Below, piece after piece: positions 7,939-15,852 of a DNA stretch of 45,474 nt (within the stretch, counting starts at the first letter, position 1; every line of letters begins with the position of its first letter). The DNA is from Pseudomonadota bacterium. GTDB taxonomy: Bacteria; Myxococcota_A; Polyangia; Fen-1088. The notes below the pieces were generated by a model, which had not been told where the DNA came from, did not search any database, and was given only the letters and a program-made list of their open reading frames with translations. The stretch lies in the NCBI GenBank assembly GCA_023438785.1, contig JAEXQJ010000201.1, positions 1-45,474 of the forward strand, written 5' to 3'. The translations under genes and the position numbers were made by a program.

Positions 7939-8762
7939 CCATGCCACGAGGATTGCTGTTGGCCATCTTGATCCCGCTGAGCGCTTGCAGCGTGGGCAAC
8001 GGAGACGGGCGTGCGGTGGGCAACCTCTTCATCCAGGATTGTTCGAGTGACAGCGACTATTGCAGTGGCGATGTGTGTGGCACACCAACCGCGCCGGCGC
8101 CCTACGATCTGCACCCCGACTTCTTCGCCGGCGAGCCCTTCAATGTTCCGCAGAAGGTCATCTCGGTACAGATTCCGCAGGAACGGAATCGGCTGACCAT
8201 CCGCATGCAGCGCTCGGGCAAGCGCATCGAGCAGAACGACGTGGTGACCTTCCAGGTGGCCGACGAATACGAGGTCGCTCGGTGCGTGCGCGGCGGAACC
8301 CTGCCCAACGGCGATCCCGACTACGATCCTCGCTACTGCTTCCACGCCACCCCCGATACGCCGGCCAAGATTCGCATCACCTCGGCGGGCGGCATCATCC
8401 TGGCCAGCTTCATGCCTCGCATGACCTGCAGCCGCAACGTGGTGGCCTCAGCCTACGACACGCCCAGCGTGGACGACACGGCCTCCATTCCGTCGGACGG
8501 CAGCTTCGATTCGTGGATTACGTTCGAGACCTTCGGTTCGGCCCGCCTGGATCCCGCCAGTCCGCCGACCTCCCTCAATTTCAAGGTCAACATGGAAGAG
8601 CGGGTGCAGGCCTCGGCCTTTCATCTCGTGCTGGTCGATTCACAGGTCATCGACGATCTGCGCGGGGATTTGCCCGTGCAGTCGCCGACCGTGGGCGGCA
8701 TCCTCGACGGCTACTTCGATTTCGACGTCGTGCGAGGGCAGGGCGCGCAGTTCTTCCCTTGA
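7935..8762 (+). CDS. Putative lipoprotein, unknown function
   Basis: A 275-residue secreted protein beginning MTMPRGLLLAILIPLSAC, a short signal peptide with a lipobox ending in Cys18. The mature protein contains several cysteines, some clustered near the N-terminus (CSSDSDYC, DVC), and otherwise reads as beta-rich extracytoplasmic sequence. I do not recognise a domain. The ATG at 7935 overlaps the previous stop and is preceded by GAGGAGGG. A longer in-frame extension to 7848 is rejected because it would bury the signal peptide. The stop overlaps the TTG of hrpB. The context (SAM hydrolase, helicase) says little about its job. Confidence 0.8.
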   Translation: MTMPRGLLLAILIPLSACSVGNGDGRAVGNLFIQDCSSDSDYCSGDVCGTPTAPAPYDLHPDFFAGEPFNVPQKVISVQIPQERNRLTIRMQRSGKRIEQNDVVTFQVADEYEVARCVRGGTLPNGDPDYDPRYCFHATPDTPAKIRITSAGGIILASFMPRMTCSRNVVASAYDTPSVDDTASIPSDGSFDSWITFETFGSARLDPASPPTSLNFKVNMEERVQASAFHLVLVDSQVIDDLRGDLPVQSPTVGGILDGYFDFDVVRGQGAQFFP

Positions 8763-11335
8763 GCCGCCGGCCCGCGCTTTCACCCCTACCCATCGATTCC
8801 CTCCTGGACGGAATTGCGGCCGAGGTGCGCGCGGCGGGGGCTCTGGTCATCGAGGCTCCGCCCGGCGCGGGCAAGACCACGCGCGTCCCGCCGGCCTTGT
8901 TGGACGCGGGATTGGCGGAAGGGGGCGAGATCATCGTGTTGCAGCCGCGCCGCCTGGCCGCGCGGTTGGCGGCCGAGCGGGTGGCGGAGGAGCACGGCGA
9001 GCCGGTGGGCCAGACAGTGGGCTATACCGTGCGCTTCGCCGAGCAGGCCGGGCCGGCCACGCGTATCCGCTTCGTCACCGAGGGCATTCTGCTGCGTCGT
9101 TTGTTGGCCGAGCCCGAGCTGCCCGGCGTGCAAACCGTGGTGTTGGATGAATTTCACGAGCGCCATCTGGTGGCTGACCTGGCCCTGGCCCTTCTGCGTC
9201 GCTTGCAGCAAGGGCGTCGCCGCGATTTGCGTCTGGTCGTGATGTCCGCCACCTTGGAGGCGGAGCCCGTGCGCGAGTTCCTCGATTGTGTCTCCCTGCG
9301 CAGCGAGGGGCGCATGTTCGATGTGGCTCTCGAGTACCTCGACCGGGCCGACGAGCGGCCGCTGGCGGAGCAGGTGGCGGGCGCGGTTCGCCGTCTCTGC
9401 CAGGAGGAGAAGGACGGCGACATCCTGGCCTTTCTGCCGGGCGCGGGCGAGATCCGGCGCGCCGCCGAGGCGTTGGCGCCCCTGGCCCAGGCCCGCGATC
9501 TTCTCGTCCTGCCGCTACACGGGGATCTATCACCGGCCGAGCAGCGGCGGGCCGTGGCGCCGGCCGGGCGGCGCAAGATCATTCTGTCCACCAATGTGGC
9601 CGAAACCTCGGTGACCATCGACGGCGTCGTGGCGGTGGTCGACTCGGGGCTGGCTCGCATCGCCTCCCATTCGCCGTGGACCGGTTTGCCTACCCTCAAC
9701 GTGGCCAAGATCAGCCAGGCCTCGGCCGCGCAGCGGGCCGGGCGCGCGGGACGCACGCGGCCGGGGCGGGCCGTGCGCCTCTACGCGCGCCACGATCTCG
9801 AATCGCGTCGCGCGCACGAGCTGCCCGAGATCGCGCGCCTGGATCTCTCGGAGGCCTTGCTGACCTTGGCCGCTCTGAACGTGCGCGATCCCTCGGCCTT
9901 TCCGTGGTTCGAGCATCCGGGGGCGCAAGCCCTGGAGGCGGCGCAGGACTTGTTGCATCGCCTAGGAGCGGTGGCGCCCGACGGCCGGCTCACGGAGGTG
10001 GGGCGGCGCATGTTACGTTTCCCCGTGCACCCGCGCCTGGCGCGTCTCATCGTCGAGGGCGAACGGTTGGGCGTGGGCGAGGACGCGGCCGCGTTGGCGG
10101 CCCTGGTCTCCGAGGGAGACATCAGCGATCAGGCGCGGGTCCGCTTCGCCGGAATGGGCCACGGCGGACGCGGAGCGGGCGAGGGGGCCGACCTGTTGGA
10201 GCGGCTGGATCGCCTTCGCCAGGCCCGCGCGGCGCGTTTCGCACCCGAGCGTCTGCGTGGACTGGGCGTGGATGCCCGCGCGGCCGATGCGGTTGAACGC
10301 GCGCGGCGGCAGTTCGCGTCGGGGCTGGAGCGCGCAACGGGCGCACGCCGTCCGGCCGACGATCACGTGGACGAGGCCCTGGGCCAGGCCACGCTGGTCG
10401 CCTTTCCCGATCGCGTGATGCGCCGCCGGGTGCCCGGTGCTGCGGAGGTGGTGCTCGCGGCCGGCGGTGCGGCCGAGATGGGGCCCTTGCCCCCGGACGA
10501 CCTCCTGGTGGGGGTGGACGTGGAGGAGCGCGGGTCGAGCCTCGGGCGTCGGAGCGGCCGCACCCTGGCCGTGCGCCTAGCGGTGGGGATTCGCCCCGAG
10601 TGGCTGCTCGATCTCACGCCGGGCGAGCTGAGCGAGCGCGATGAAGTGGCCTGGAACCCGGCCGCCGAGCGCGTCGAGCGCTGCAGTCGTCTCTGCTGTG
10701 GCGCCGTGATCCTCGAAGAGTCTCGCCAACCCGCCCAGCCCTCGGCCGAGGCCAGCCGCATCTTGGCCGCGGCCGCTCTGACCGCGGGCTGGGGCGAGCC
10801 GTCGGGCTCCTTGCCCGCCAAGCTAGAGCTGCTGCGGCAGAGCTTCCCCGAGGCCGATGTGCCCGTGCTGGACGAGGCGGGCTGGCGCGCGGCGATTGTC
10901 GCGGCCTGCGAGGGCCTGACCAGCCTGGCCGAGTTGCGGGGTATGGATGTGGCGGGACGTTGGATTGCGACTCTGCCGCCACAGGTGGCCCAGCTCCTCC
11001 GCGCCGAGGTTCCAGAACGAATTCGTCTGCCCGGCGGCCGCACCGTACCGGTGCACTATGAGTCAGGCAAGCCGCCGTGGATCGAATCGCGGCTGCAGGA
11101 CTTTTTCGGTATGGCGGCCGGGCCGCGCGTGTGTCGGGCTCGGGTGCCGCTGACCCTGCACCTGCTCGCGCCCAATCAGCGCGCCGTGCAGGTCACCAGC
11201 GATCTAGCCAACTTCTGGCGGCAGCACTATCCGGCCATCCGGCGCGAGCTCTGCCGCCGCTATCCGCGCCACCCGTGGCCCGAGGATGGGGCAACCGCCA
11301 CCCCACCCGCACCCCGTCCGCCACGCCCGCACTAG
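8759..11335 (+). CDS. hrpB: ATP-dependent helicase HrpB (DEAH/DExH family)
   Basis: An 858-residue superfamily 2 RNA-helicase-like protein. Walker A is GAGKT (36-40), motif II is DEFH (130-133), motif III is SAT (163-165), and motif VI is seen in QRAGRAGRTRPG. The following helicase-associated and HrpB C-terminal domains give the full family length (about 820-860). HrpB is widespread and its role is not well defined. I place the start at the TTG at 8759, overlapping the preceding TGA (TTGA); the product then begins SRRPALSPLPIDSLLDGI just ahead of the first helicase motif. The open frame extends further upstream, but only as a shadow of the lipoprotein gene. Confidence 0.93.
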   Translation: MSRRPALSPLPIDSLLDGIAAEVRAAGALVIEAPPGAGKTTRVPPALLDAGLAEGGEIIVLQPRRLAARLAAERVAEEHGEPVGQTVGYTVRFAEQAGPATRIRFVTEGILLRRLLAEPELPGVQTVVLDEFHERHLVADLALALLRRLQQGRRRDLRLVVMSATLEAEPVREFLDCVSLRSEGRMFDVALEYLDRADERPLAEQVAGAVRRLCQEEKDGDILAFLPGAGEIRRAAEALAPLAQARDLLVLPLHGDLSPAEQRRAVAPAGRRKIILSTNVAETSVTIDGVVAVVDSGLARIASHSPWTGLPTLNVAKISQASAAQRAGRAGRTRPGRAVRLYARHDLESRRAHELPEIARLDLSEALLTLAALNVRDPSAFPWFEHPGAQALEAAQDLLHRLGAVAPDGRLTEVGRRMLRFPVHPRLARLIVEGERLGVGEDAAALAALVSEGDISDQARVRFAGMGHGGRGAGEGADLLERLDRLRQARAARFAPERLRGLGVDARAADAVERARRQFASGLERATGARRPADDHVDEALGQATLVAFPDRVMRRRVPGAAEVVLAAGGAAEMGPLPPDDLLVGVDVEERGSSLGRRSGRTLAVRLAVGIRPEWLLDLTPGELSERDEVAWNPAAERVERCSRLCCGAVILEESRQPAQPSAEASRILAAAALTAGWGEPSGSLPAKLELLRQSFPEADVPVLDEAGWRAAIVAACEGLTSLAELRGMDVAGRWIATLPPQVAQLLRAEVPERIRLPGGRTVPVHYESGKPPWIESRLQDFFGMAAGPRVCRARVPLTLHLLAPNQRAVQVTSDLANFWRQHYPAIRRELCRRYPRHPWPEDGATATPPAPRPPRPH

Positions 11336-11347
11336 GAAACGCACCCC

Positions 11348-11383
11348 AAAAACAAAACCCCCCACCGCCGAAGCGATGAGGGG
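11348..11383 (-). terminator. Intrinsic terminator of glnN
   Basis: On the minus strand an 11-bp stem (11383-11373 with 11368-11358, two wobbles) is closed by a C(UUCG)G tetraloop and followed directly by TTTTGTTTTT (11357-11348). This is a textbook Rho-independent terminator 22 nt past the glnN stop codon. On the plus strand no T-run follows the stem, so it should not stop hrpB transcripts. Confidence 0.95.
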
Positions 11384-11405
11384 CTTTGGGGAAGAACGCC
11401 GGCTG

Positions 11406-13550
11406 CTAGTACTGGAAGAGCAGCTCGCGGTACTTGGGCAGCGGCCAGTAGCAGTCGCCGACCAAGGTCTCGAGCTCGTCGGCCACCTCACGCAGGGCGT
11501 CCTGCGCGGGGATGACCTTCTCCTTGAAGGCCTTGGCCTCGGCGTGCACCGAGCCCGCGCCGTGGGTCGCATGCTGGGCCTTCTCCAGGGCGTCGATGCG
11601 ATCGACCAGGGTGTCCGCCAAGGCGGCGATCTTATCGGCGACTCTGCTGATGCCCTTGGACTTCGCCGCGCCGGCGATGGCGGCCAGGTACTCGGCCACG
11701 GCGGGCAGGATCTGGGTCTTGGCCATGTCCAGCGCGCAGCTCGCCTCGATGTTCTGCACCTTCACGTAGCGCTCCCAGGCGATCTCGACCCGGCTCTCCA
11801 ACTCGCGCTCGCTGAGCACGTGGAACCTGGAGAAGATCTTCTTGGCCTTGTCGGTGGCCAAAGCCGGCAGGGCGTCCACCGTGCTCTTGTTGTTGGGCAG
11901 ACCGCGCTTGGCGGCCTCGGCGTGCCACTCCTCCGAGTAGCCGTTGCCCGAGAAGAGCACGCGCTTGTGCTCCTTGATGATCGTCGACAGGATCTTGGTC
12001 AGGCCTGCGAAGTCGCCCGCCTTGAGGCCTTCCAGCTTGTCCGCGATGAACTCGATGGACTCGGCGGCGATGGTGTTGAGCACCGTCTGCGGCCAGTAGA
12101 TCGGCACGGACGAGCCCACCGCGCGGAACTCGAACTTGTTGCCCGTGAAGGCGAACGGCGAGGTTCGGTTGCGGTCAGTGGCGTCCTTGGGGAGCACGGG
12201 CAGGGTGGTCACACCCAGCTCCAACTGGCCGCCCTGCTTCGACGAAGAGGCATCGCCCTTCTCGAGCTGCGCCACGATGTCCTCCAGCTGCTCGCCGAGG
12301 AACACGGACACGATAGCAGGCGGCGCCTCGTTGGCGCCCAGGCGGTGATCGTTGCCGGCGTCAGCCACGGCGGCGCGCAGCATGTCGGCATGCGTGTCCA
12401 CGGCGCGCAGGATGGCGGCCAGGAAAGTGAGGAACTGGGCGTTCTCGTGCGGGGTCTTGCCGGGCTCCAGCAGGTTCTCGCCATCGTCCGTGGCCAGCGA
12501 CCAGTTGTTGTGCTTGCCCGATCCGTTCACGCCCTTGAAGGGCTTCTCGTGCACCAGGGCAGCCAGGCCGTGCTGCAGGGCCAGCTTGCGCATGATGCTC
12601 ATGAGCAGCATGTTGTGGTCCGATCCCACGGTGGTCGCCTCGAACATGGGCGCGATCTCGAACTGGGCCGGGGCCACCTCGTTGTGGCGGGTCTTGGCCG
12701 GAATGCCCACGCGCCACAGCTCGCGATCGAAGTCCATCATGAACGCCAGGATGCGCTCACGGATGGTGCCGAAGTACTGATCCTCCAGCTCCTGACCCTT
12801 GGGCGACGGCGCGCCGTACAGGGTGCGGCCGCACAGCACGAGGTCGGGGCGCATCTCGGCGAAGCGGCGGTCGACCAGGAAGTACTCCTGCTCGGGGCCG
12901 ATGGTGGTGAAGACCTTCTTGGTGGTGGTGTTGCCGAACCACTTGAGGATGCGCATGGCCTGCTTGGCCACCGCCTCCTGCGAGCGCAGGAGCGGGAGCT
13001 TCTGGTCCAGGGCCTCACCCGTGTAGGACACGAACGCGGTGGGGATGGTCAGCGTGACGCCATTGGGCTCGACCTGCAGGAAGGCCGGGCTGGTCACGTC
13101 CCACACGGTGTAGCCGCGGGCCTCGAAGGTGGCACGGATGCCGCCCGACGGGAACGAGGACGCGTCGGGCTCACCCTGGATGAGCACCTTGCCCGAGAAC
13201 TCGGCGATGGTCTTGCCTTCGCCCGCCGGGTTGAGGAACGAGTCATGCTTCTCGGCCGTGGTCCCGGTCAGGGGGACGAACCAGTGCGTGTAGTGCGTGG
13301 CCCCGTGGGCCATGGCCCACGCCTTCATGCCCTGGGCGACGGCGTCCGCGATGCTCGGATCGAAGGGTTCCTTGCCCTCGATGGTGAGGCGGAGCTTCTT
13401 GTACACGGGCTTGGGCAGGAATTCCTTCTGGGCCTCATCCCCGAAGACGTAGCTGCCGTAGATGTCCTCTCCGGCGTGCTCCAGATAGTTTTCGGTGGAA
13501 TTGACCTTCCGAGTGGCGATGGCGGCTACGGCGTCTTTGCGAGCAGTCAT
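11406..13550 (-). CDS. glnN: Glutamine synthetase type III
   Basis: A 714-residue enzyme that makes glutamine from glutamate, ammonia and ATP. Its length and sequence mark it as GSIII (GlnN), a family of about 700-730 residues distinct from the 450-470 residue GSI. The ATP/glutamate site sequence NGSGKHNNWS lies near residue 340, and the N-terminus includes ENYLEHAGEDIYGSYVFGD. The ATG at 13550 is preceded by AGAGGAC at good spacing, so the 14-residue upstream extension is rejected. The gene is monocistronic: it has its own strong terminator and a 236-nt upstream gap containing possible sigma-54 elements. GSIII is scattered across phyla and often acquired horizontally, but codon use here looks native. 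Confidence 0.96.
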   Translation of the reverse strand: MTARKDAVAAIATRKVNSTENYLEHAGEDIYGSYVFGDEAQKEFLPKPVYKKLRLTIEGKEPFDPSIADAVAQGMKAWAMAHGATHYTHWFVPLTGTTAEKHDSFLNPAGEGKTIAEFSGKVLIQGEPDASSFPSGGIRATFEARGYTVWDVTSPAFLQVEPNGVTLTIPTAFVSYTGEALDQKLPLLRSQEAVAKQAMRILKWFGNTTTKKVFTTIGPEQEYFLVDRRFAEMRPDLVLCGRTLYGAPSPKGQELEDQYFGTIRERILAFMMDFDRELWRVGIPAKTRHNEVAPAQFEIAPMFEATTVGSDHNMLLMSIMRKLALQHGLAALVHEKPFKGVNGSGKHNNWSLATDDGENLLEPGKTPHENAQFLTFLAAILRAVDTHADMLRAAVADAGNDHRLGANEAPPAIVSVFLGEQLEDIVAQLEKGDASSSKQGGQLELGVTTLPVLPKDATDRNRTSPFAFTGNKFEFRAVGSSVPIYWPQTVLNTIAAESIEFIADKLEGLKAGDFAGLTKILSTIIKEHKRVLFSGNGYSEEWHAEAAKRGLPNNKSTVDALPALATDKAKKIFSRFHVLSERELESRVEIAWERYVKVQNIEASCALDMAKTQILPAVAEYLAAIAGAAKSKGISRVADKIAALADTLVDRIDALEKAQHATHGAGSVHAEAKAFKEKVIPAQDALREVADELETLVGDCYWPLPKYRELLFQY

Positions 13551-13658
13551 GGGCGTCCTCTGCTGGGGGTGGTGTTGCGGGTCAACAAGCAATTGTTTCC
13601 AACGACGGATAGAGCCGAAGAGGGCTTTGCCGGCGTGTGGCCATGTCAGCTAACCAAC

Positions 13659-13673
13659 GCTGTTTCTATGCCA
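13659..13673 (-). promoter_or_regulatory. Possible sigma-54 (-24/-12) promoter of glnN
   Basis: The minus strand reads TGGCATAGAAACAGC. GG and GC are separated by exactly 10 nt as in the -24/-12 consensus, and TGGCA is perfect; the T before the -12 GC is missing. Transcription would start near 13648, giving a leader of about 100 nt. A second, weaker GG-N10-GC match lies at 13628-13643. Nitrogen control of glutamine synthetase makes sigma-54 plausible, but short motifs like this occur by chance in GC-rich DNA. Confidence 0.35.
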
Positions 13674-13786
13674 TGAACTGAAGCCCAGAATGTTGCCGGA
13701 AAGTAAACTCTTTGGCTGAGTTCTGGAAACAATACCCAGATGACAGAGTGCGCGGGAGCGCGTGCGGCACGTGCTCACGGGGCGGT

Positions 13787-15085
13787 CTATTGCGCGTTTA
13801 CCAGGGCCGGGTGGGCCAGGAAGAAGGGCACGGCTTCGGCCATCAGATCGAGCTCGGGGTCGAGTTGCTTGCCGATGCCCTCGGTTACGGCGATGGCGAT
13901 GTTCACGATGGTGAACGTGGGGCTGATGCGGATGCGGTGGCGGCGCAAAATACCCAGCATGTCCATCAGCACCTTGCCCACCTGCACCTCGGCCAGGCGC
14001 TGTCCCCAGTAGCGGGCCACGAAGCGGATCACCGATTCACGGAAGGCCTCGTAGGTTTCGGTGTCCGCGGCGTGGCTGGTGGACAGCAAATACATCTGCT
14101 GCGCCATGGCCTCGCCATCCTGCTGAGCCCAGGCCCCGAAGAAGCGCGCCAGGGCGGTCCGATGTGCGGGATCGAGCTCCCCCACCAGGCCAAGGTCGAT
14201 GAGCGCCACCCGATTGTCCGTCGTGATGAAGATGTTCCCGGGGTGCAGGTCGGCGTGCACGAACCCGTCCTCGAAGATCATCTTCAGCAGGGCTTGCATG
14301 CCCATGCGGGCGATGCGCTTGGGGTCCGAGCGTGTTTGGCCCACGGCGAGGATCTTGCTGCCCTCGATGTAGGTCATGCACAGGATGCGCTCGCTGGAGA
14401 GCTCCTCGAAGACCTCGGGAAAGACGATGGAGGGGTCGTCACGGAAGTTCTGGCGGAAGCGCCGGTTGTTGGCCGCTTCAATGGTGAAGTCGAGCTGAGC
14501 GAACACGGCACGGGCGAATTCCTCGACCGCCGCCTCGGGGGCCAAGGGCGCCATCGAGGTCAGTCGACCCAGCCAACGGGCCACGCAGCTCATCACCGCC
14601 AGGTCAAAGGTGCAGAGCTCGACCACGTTGGGCCGACGAACCTTCACCGCCACCACGCGGCCGTCAGGCAGGCGGGCGCGATGTACCTGCGAAACCGAGG
14701 CCGAGGCGAGTGGAACCGGGGAGAAGTCGGCGAAGAGGGCGTTCAGCGGACGCTGCAGGTCCTGCTCGACGGTACGCACGACCTCGGCGAAGGGGAAAGG
14801 GCCCACGTCGTCCTGCAGGTGTTCGAGCGCGCGCGTGATGTAGTCGGGCAGGAGGTCGGGACGCGTGCTCATGATTTGCCCGACCTTGATGAAGGTGGCG
14901 CCCAGGCTGCGGAACAGGTCCAGGACGCACTGACCAAACCAGGCGCGCCGCCGCTCACGTCCCGCGAAGGTGATGAGCAACCACACCCAACCCACAAGCC
15001 AGCGCAGCCCCTGCTGAAAGCAGAGCACCCCGATGGCCAGGGCACGCAAAAGGAGTCGTCCGTTGCTGAAGGTGGCTCGGACCAT
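13787..15085 (-). CDS. UbiB/ABC1/AarF family atypical kinase
   Basis: A 432-residue protein of the ADCK/UbiB protein-kinase-like family, whose bacterial members support ubiquinone or other isoprenoid-quinone synthesis through ATPase activity at the membrane. The KxGQ motif is KVGQ (67-70). The family Ala-rich nucleotide loop is ASASVSQVH, followed by VAVKVRRP. The catalytic loop is HADLHPGN (about 275-282), and the metal site reads IDLGLVGEL. Hydrophobic stretches near residues 12-42 may contact the membrane. An adjacent GTG at 15088 is an alternative start one codon upstream; neither has a clear ribosome site. It is divergent from rnc with about 30 bp between them. No quinone genes are near, so the pathway assignment is from the family. 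Confidence 0.9.
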   Translation of the reverse strand: MVRATFSNGRLLLRALAIGVLCFQQGLRWLVGWVWLLITFAGRERRRAWFGQCVLDLFRSLGATFIKVGQIMSTRPDLLPDYITRALEHLQDDVGPFPFAEVVRTVEQDLQRPLNALFADFSPVPLASASVSQVHRARLPDGRVVAVKVRRPNVVELCTFDLAVMSCVARWLGRLTSMAPLAPEAAVEEFARAVFAQLDFTIEAANNRRFRQNFRDDPSIVFPEVFEELSSERILCMTYIEGSKILAVGQTRSDPKRIARMGMQALLKMIFEDGFVHADLHPGNIFITTDNRVALIDLGLVGELDPAHRTALARFFGAWAQQDGEAMAQQMYLLSTSHAADTETYEAFRESVIRFVARYWGQRLAEVQVGKVLMDMLGILRRHRIRISPTFTIVNIAIAVTEGIGKQLDPELDLMAEAVPFFLAHPALVNAQ

Positions 15086-15095
15086 CACGGGCGGC

Positions 15096-15101
15096 TATGA
15101 T
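15096..15101 (+). promoter_or_regulatory. Candidate -10 element for rnc
   Basis: TATGAT matches TATAAT at five of six positions inside the roughly 30-bp gap between divergent ubiB and rnc. Transcription would begin near 15108, about 11 nt before the rnc ATG. No convincing -35 is seen, and overlapping -10-like sequence on the other strand could serve ubiB. Confidence 0.3.
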
Positions 15102-15118
15102 TGTCCCACTCCACGCGA

Positions 15119-15829
15119 ATGACGTCCACAGACCGATCCTCCGCCTACGCCGCACTCGAACAGCAGCTCGGCTATCGATTCCGCAACGCCGCCCTTTGCG
15201 AGGCGGCACTCACCCACAAATCGTGGATGAACGAGACCCACGAGGCCAACCGCACGGACAACGAGCGGCTGGAATTTCTGGGCGACGCGGTGCTCTCCCT
15301 TGCGGTGAGTGACCTGCTCATGCGCGGCTCGCCCGAGTTGCCCGAGGGCGAGCTGTCGAAAGCGCGCGCGGCCTTGGTCAACGAGGCCGGCCTGGCCCGC
15401 GTCTCGGGCGAGCTGAACCTGGGGCAGTGGATCTTCCTCGGGCGAGGCGAGGAGCAAGCGGGTGGCCGACAGAAACGCTCGCTGCTGTCCAACGCCTTCG
15501 AAGCGCTCATCGGCGCCATCTACCTGGACGGTGGCTTCCTGGCGGCGTTCGCCGCGGCCGAGCGCCTCTTCGCCCCTTTCTTGCCCGAGGCGGCGGCCAC
15601 CGCGGGGCGAGACTATAAATCGCGCCTGCAAGAGGTCTCGCAGGCCAAGCTGCAGCTAGCCCCCACGTACACGGTCATCTCTCAGCACGGCCCGGACCAC
15701 GACAAGACCTTCGAGGTGGCCATCCTCCTCGGGGACAGGGAATACGGCCGCGCCCAGGGCAAGTCGAAGAAGGAGGCCCAGCAGAACGCGGCCGAGCTGG
15801 CGCTCAAGGTCCTCGAGGGCCGGCCCTAG
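15119..15829 (+). CDS. rnc: Ribonuclease III
   Basis: A 236-residue double-strand-specific endoribonuclease, used to process rRNA precursors and structured mRNAs. The catalytic signature ERLEFLGDA (49-57) is intact, with the second acidic cluster around NAFEALIGAIYLDGGF. A C-terminal double-stranded-RNA-binding domain ends in GKSKKEAQQNAAELAL. Length is typical. The ATG at 15119 is chosen over an in-frame TTG at 15101, which would add six residues; no strong ribosome site discriminates them. The next gene begins 23 nt downstream, so the two form an RNA-metabolism operon. Confidence 0.96.
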   Translation: MTSTDRSSAYAALEQQLGYRFRNAALCEAALTHKSWMNETHEANRTDNERLEFLGDAVLSLAVSDLLMRGSPELPEGELSKARAALVNEAGLARVSGELNLGQWIFLGRGEEQAGGRQKRSLLSNAFEALIGAIYLDGGFLAAFAAAERLFAPFLPEAAATAGRDYKSRLQEVSQAKLQLAPTYTVISQHGPDHDKTFEVAILLGDREYGRAQGKSKKEAQQNAAELALKVLEGRP

Positions 15830-15852
15830 AGGTCCGGTCCGGAGAGCGGCCC

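Noticed and set aside
6661..7947. Extended 428-residue version of the IHF-like protein
   Set aside because: The upstream part is antisense to the SAM hydrolase gene; the family start is the ATG at 7044.
8060..8758. Extended N-terminus of HrpB
   Set aside because: The added residues lie in another frame of the lipoprotein gene and have Arg/His-rich shadow composition.
11286..13676. A 796-codon open frame antisense to glnN
   Set aside because: It lies wholly over glnN in mirror frame. Its translation is rich in repetitive V/L/H/G/R/Q, as expected from the complement of GC-rich coding DNA, with no recognisable domain.
13551..13786. Possible small gene between glnN and ubiB
   Set aside because: The gap shows no frame with a ribosome site and plausible composition; it is better explained as the glnN promoter region.
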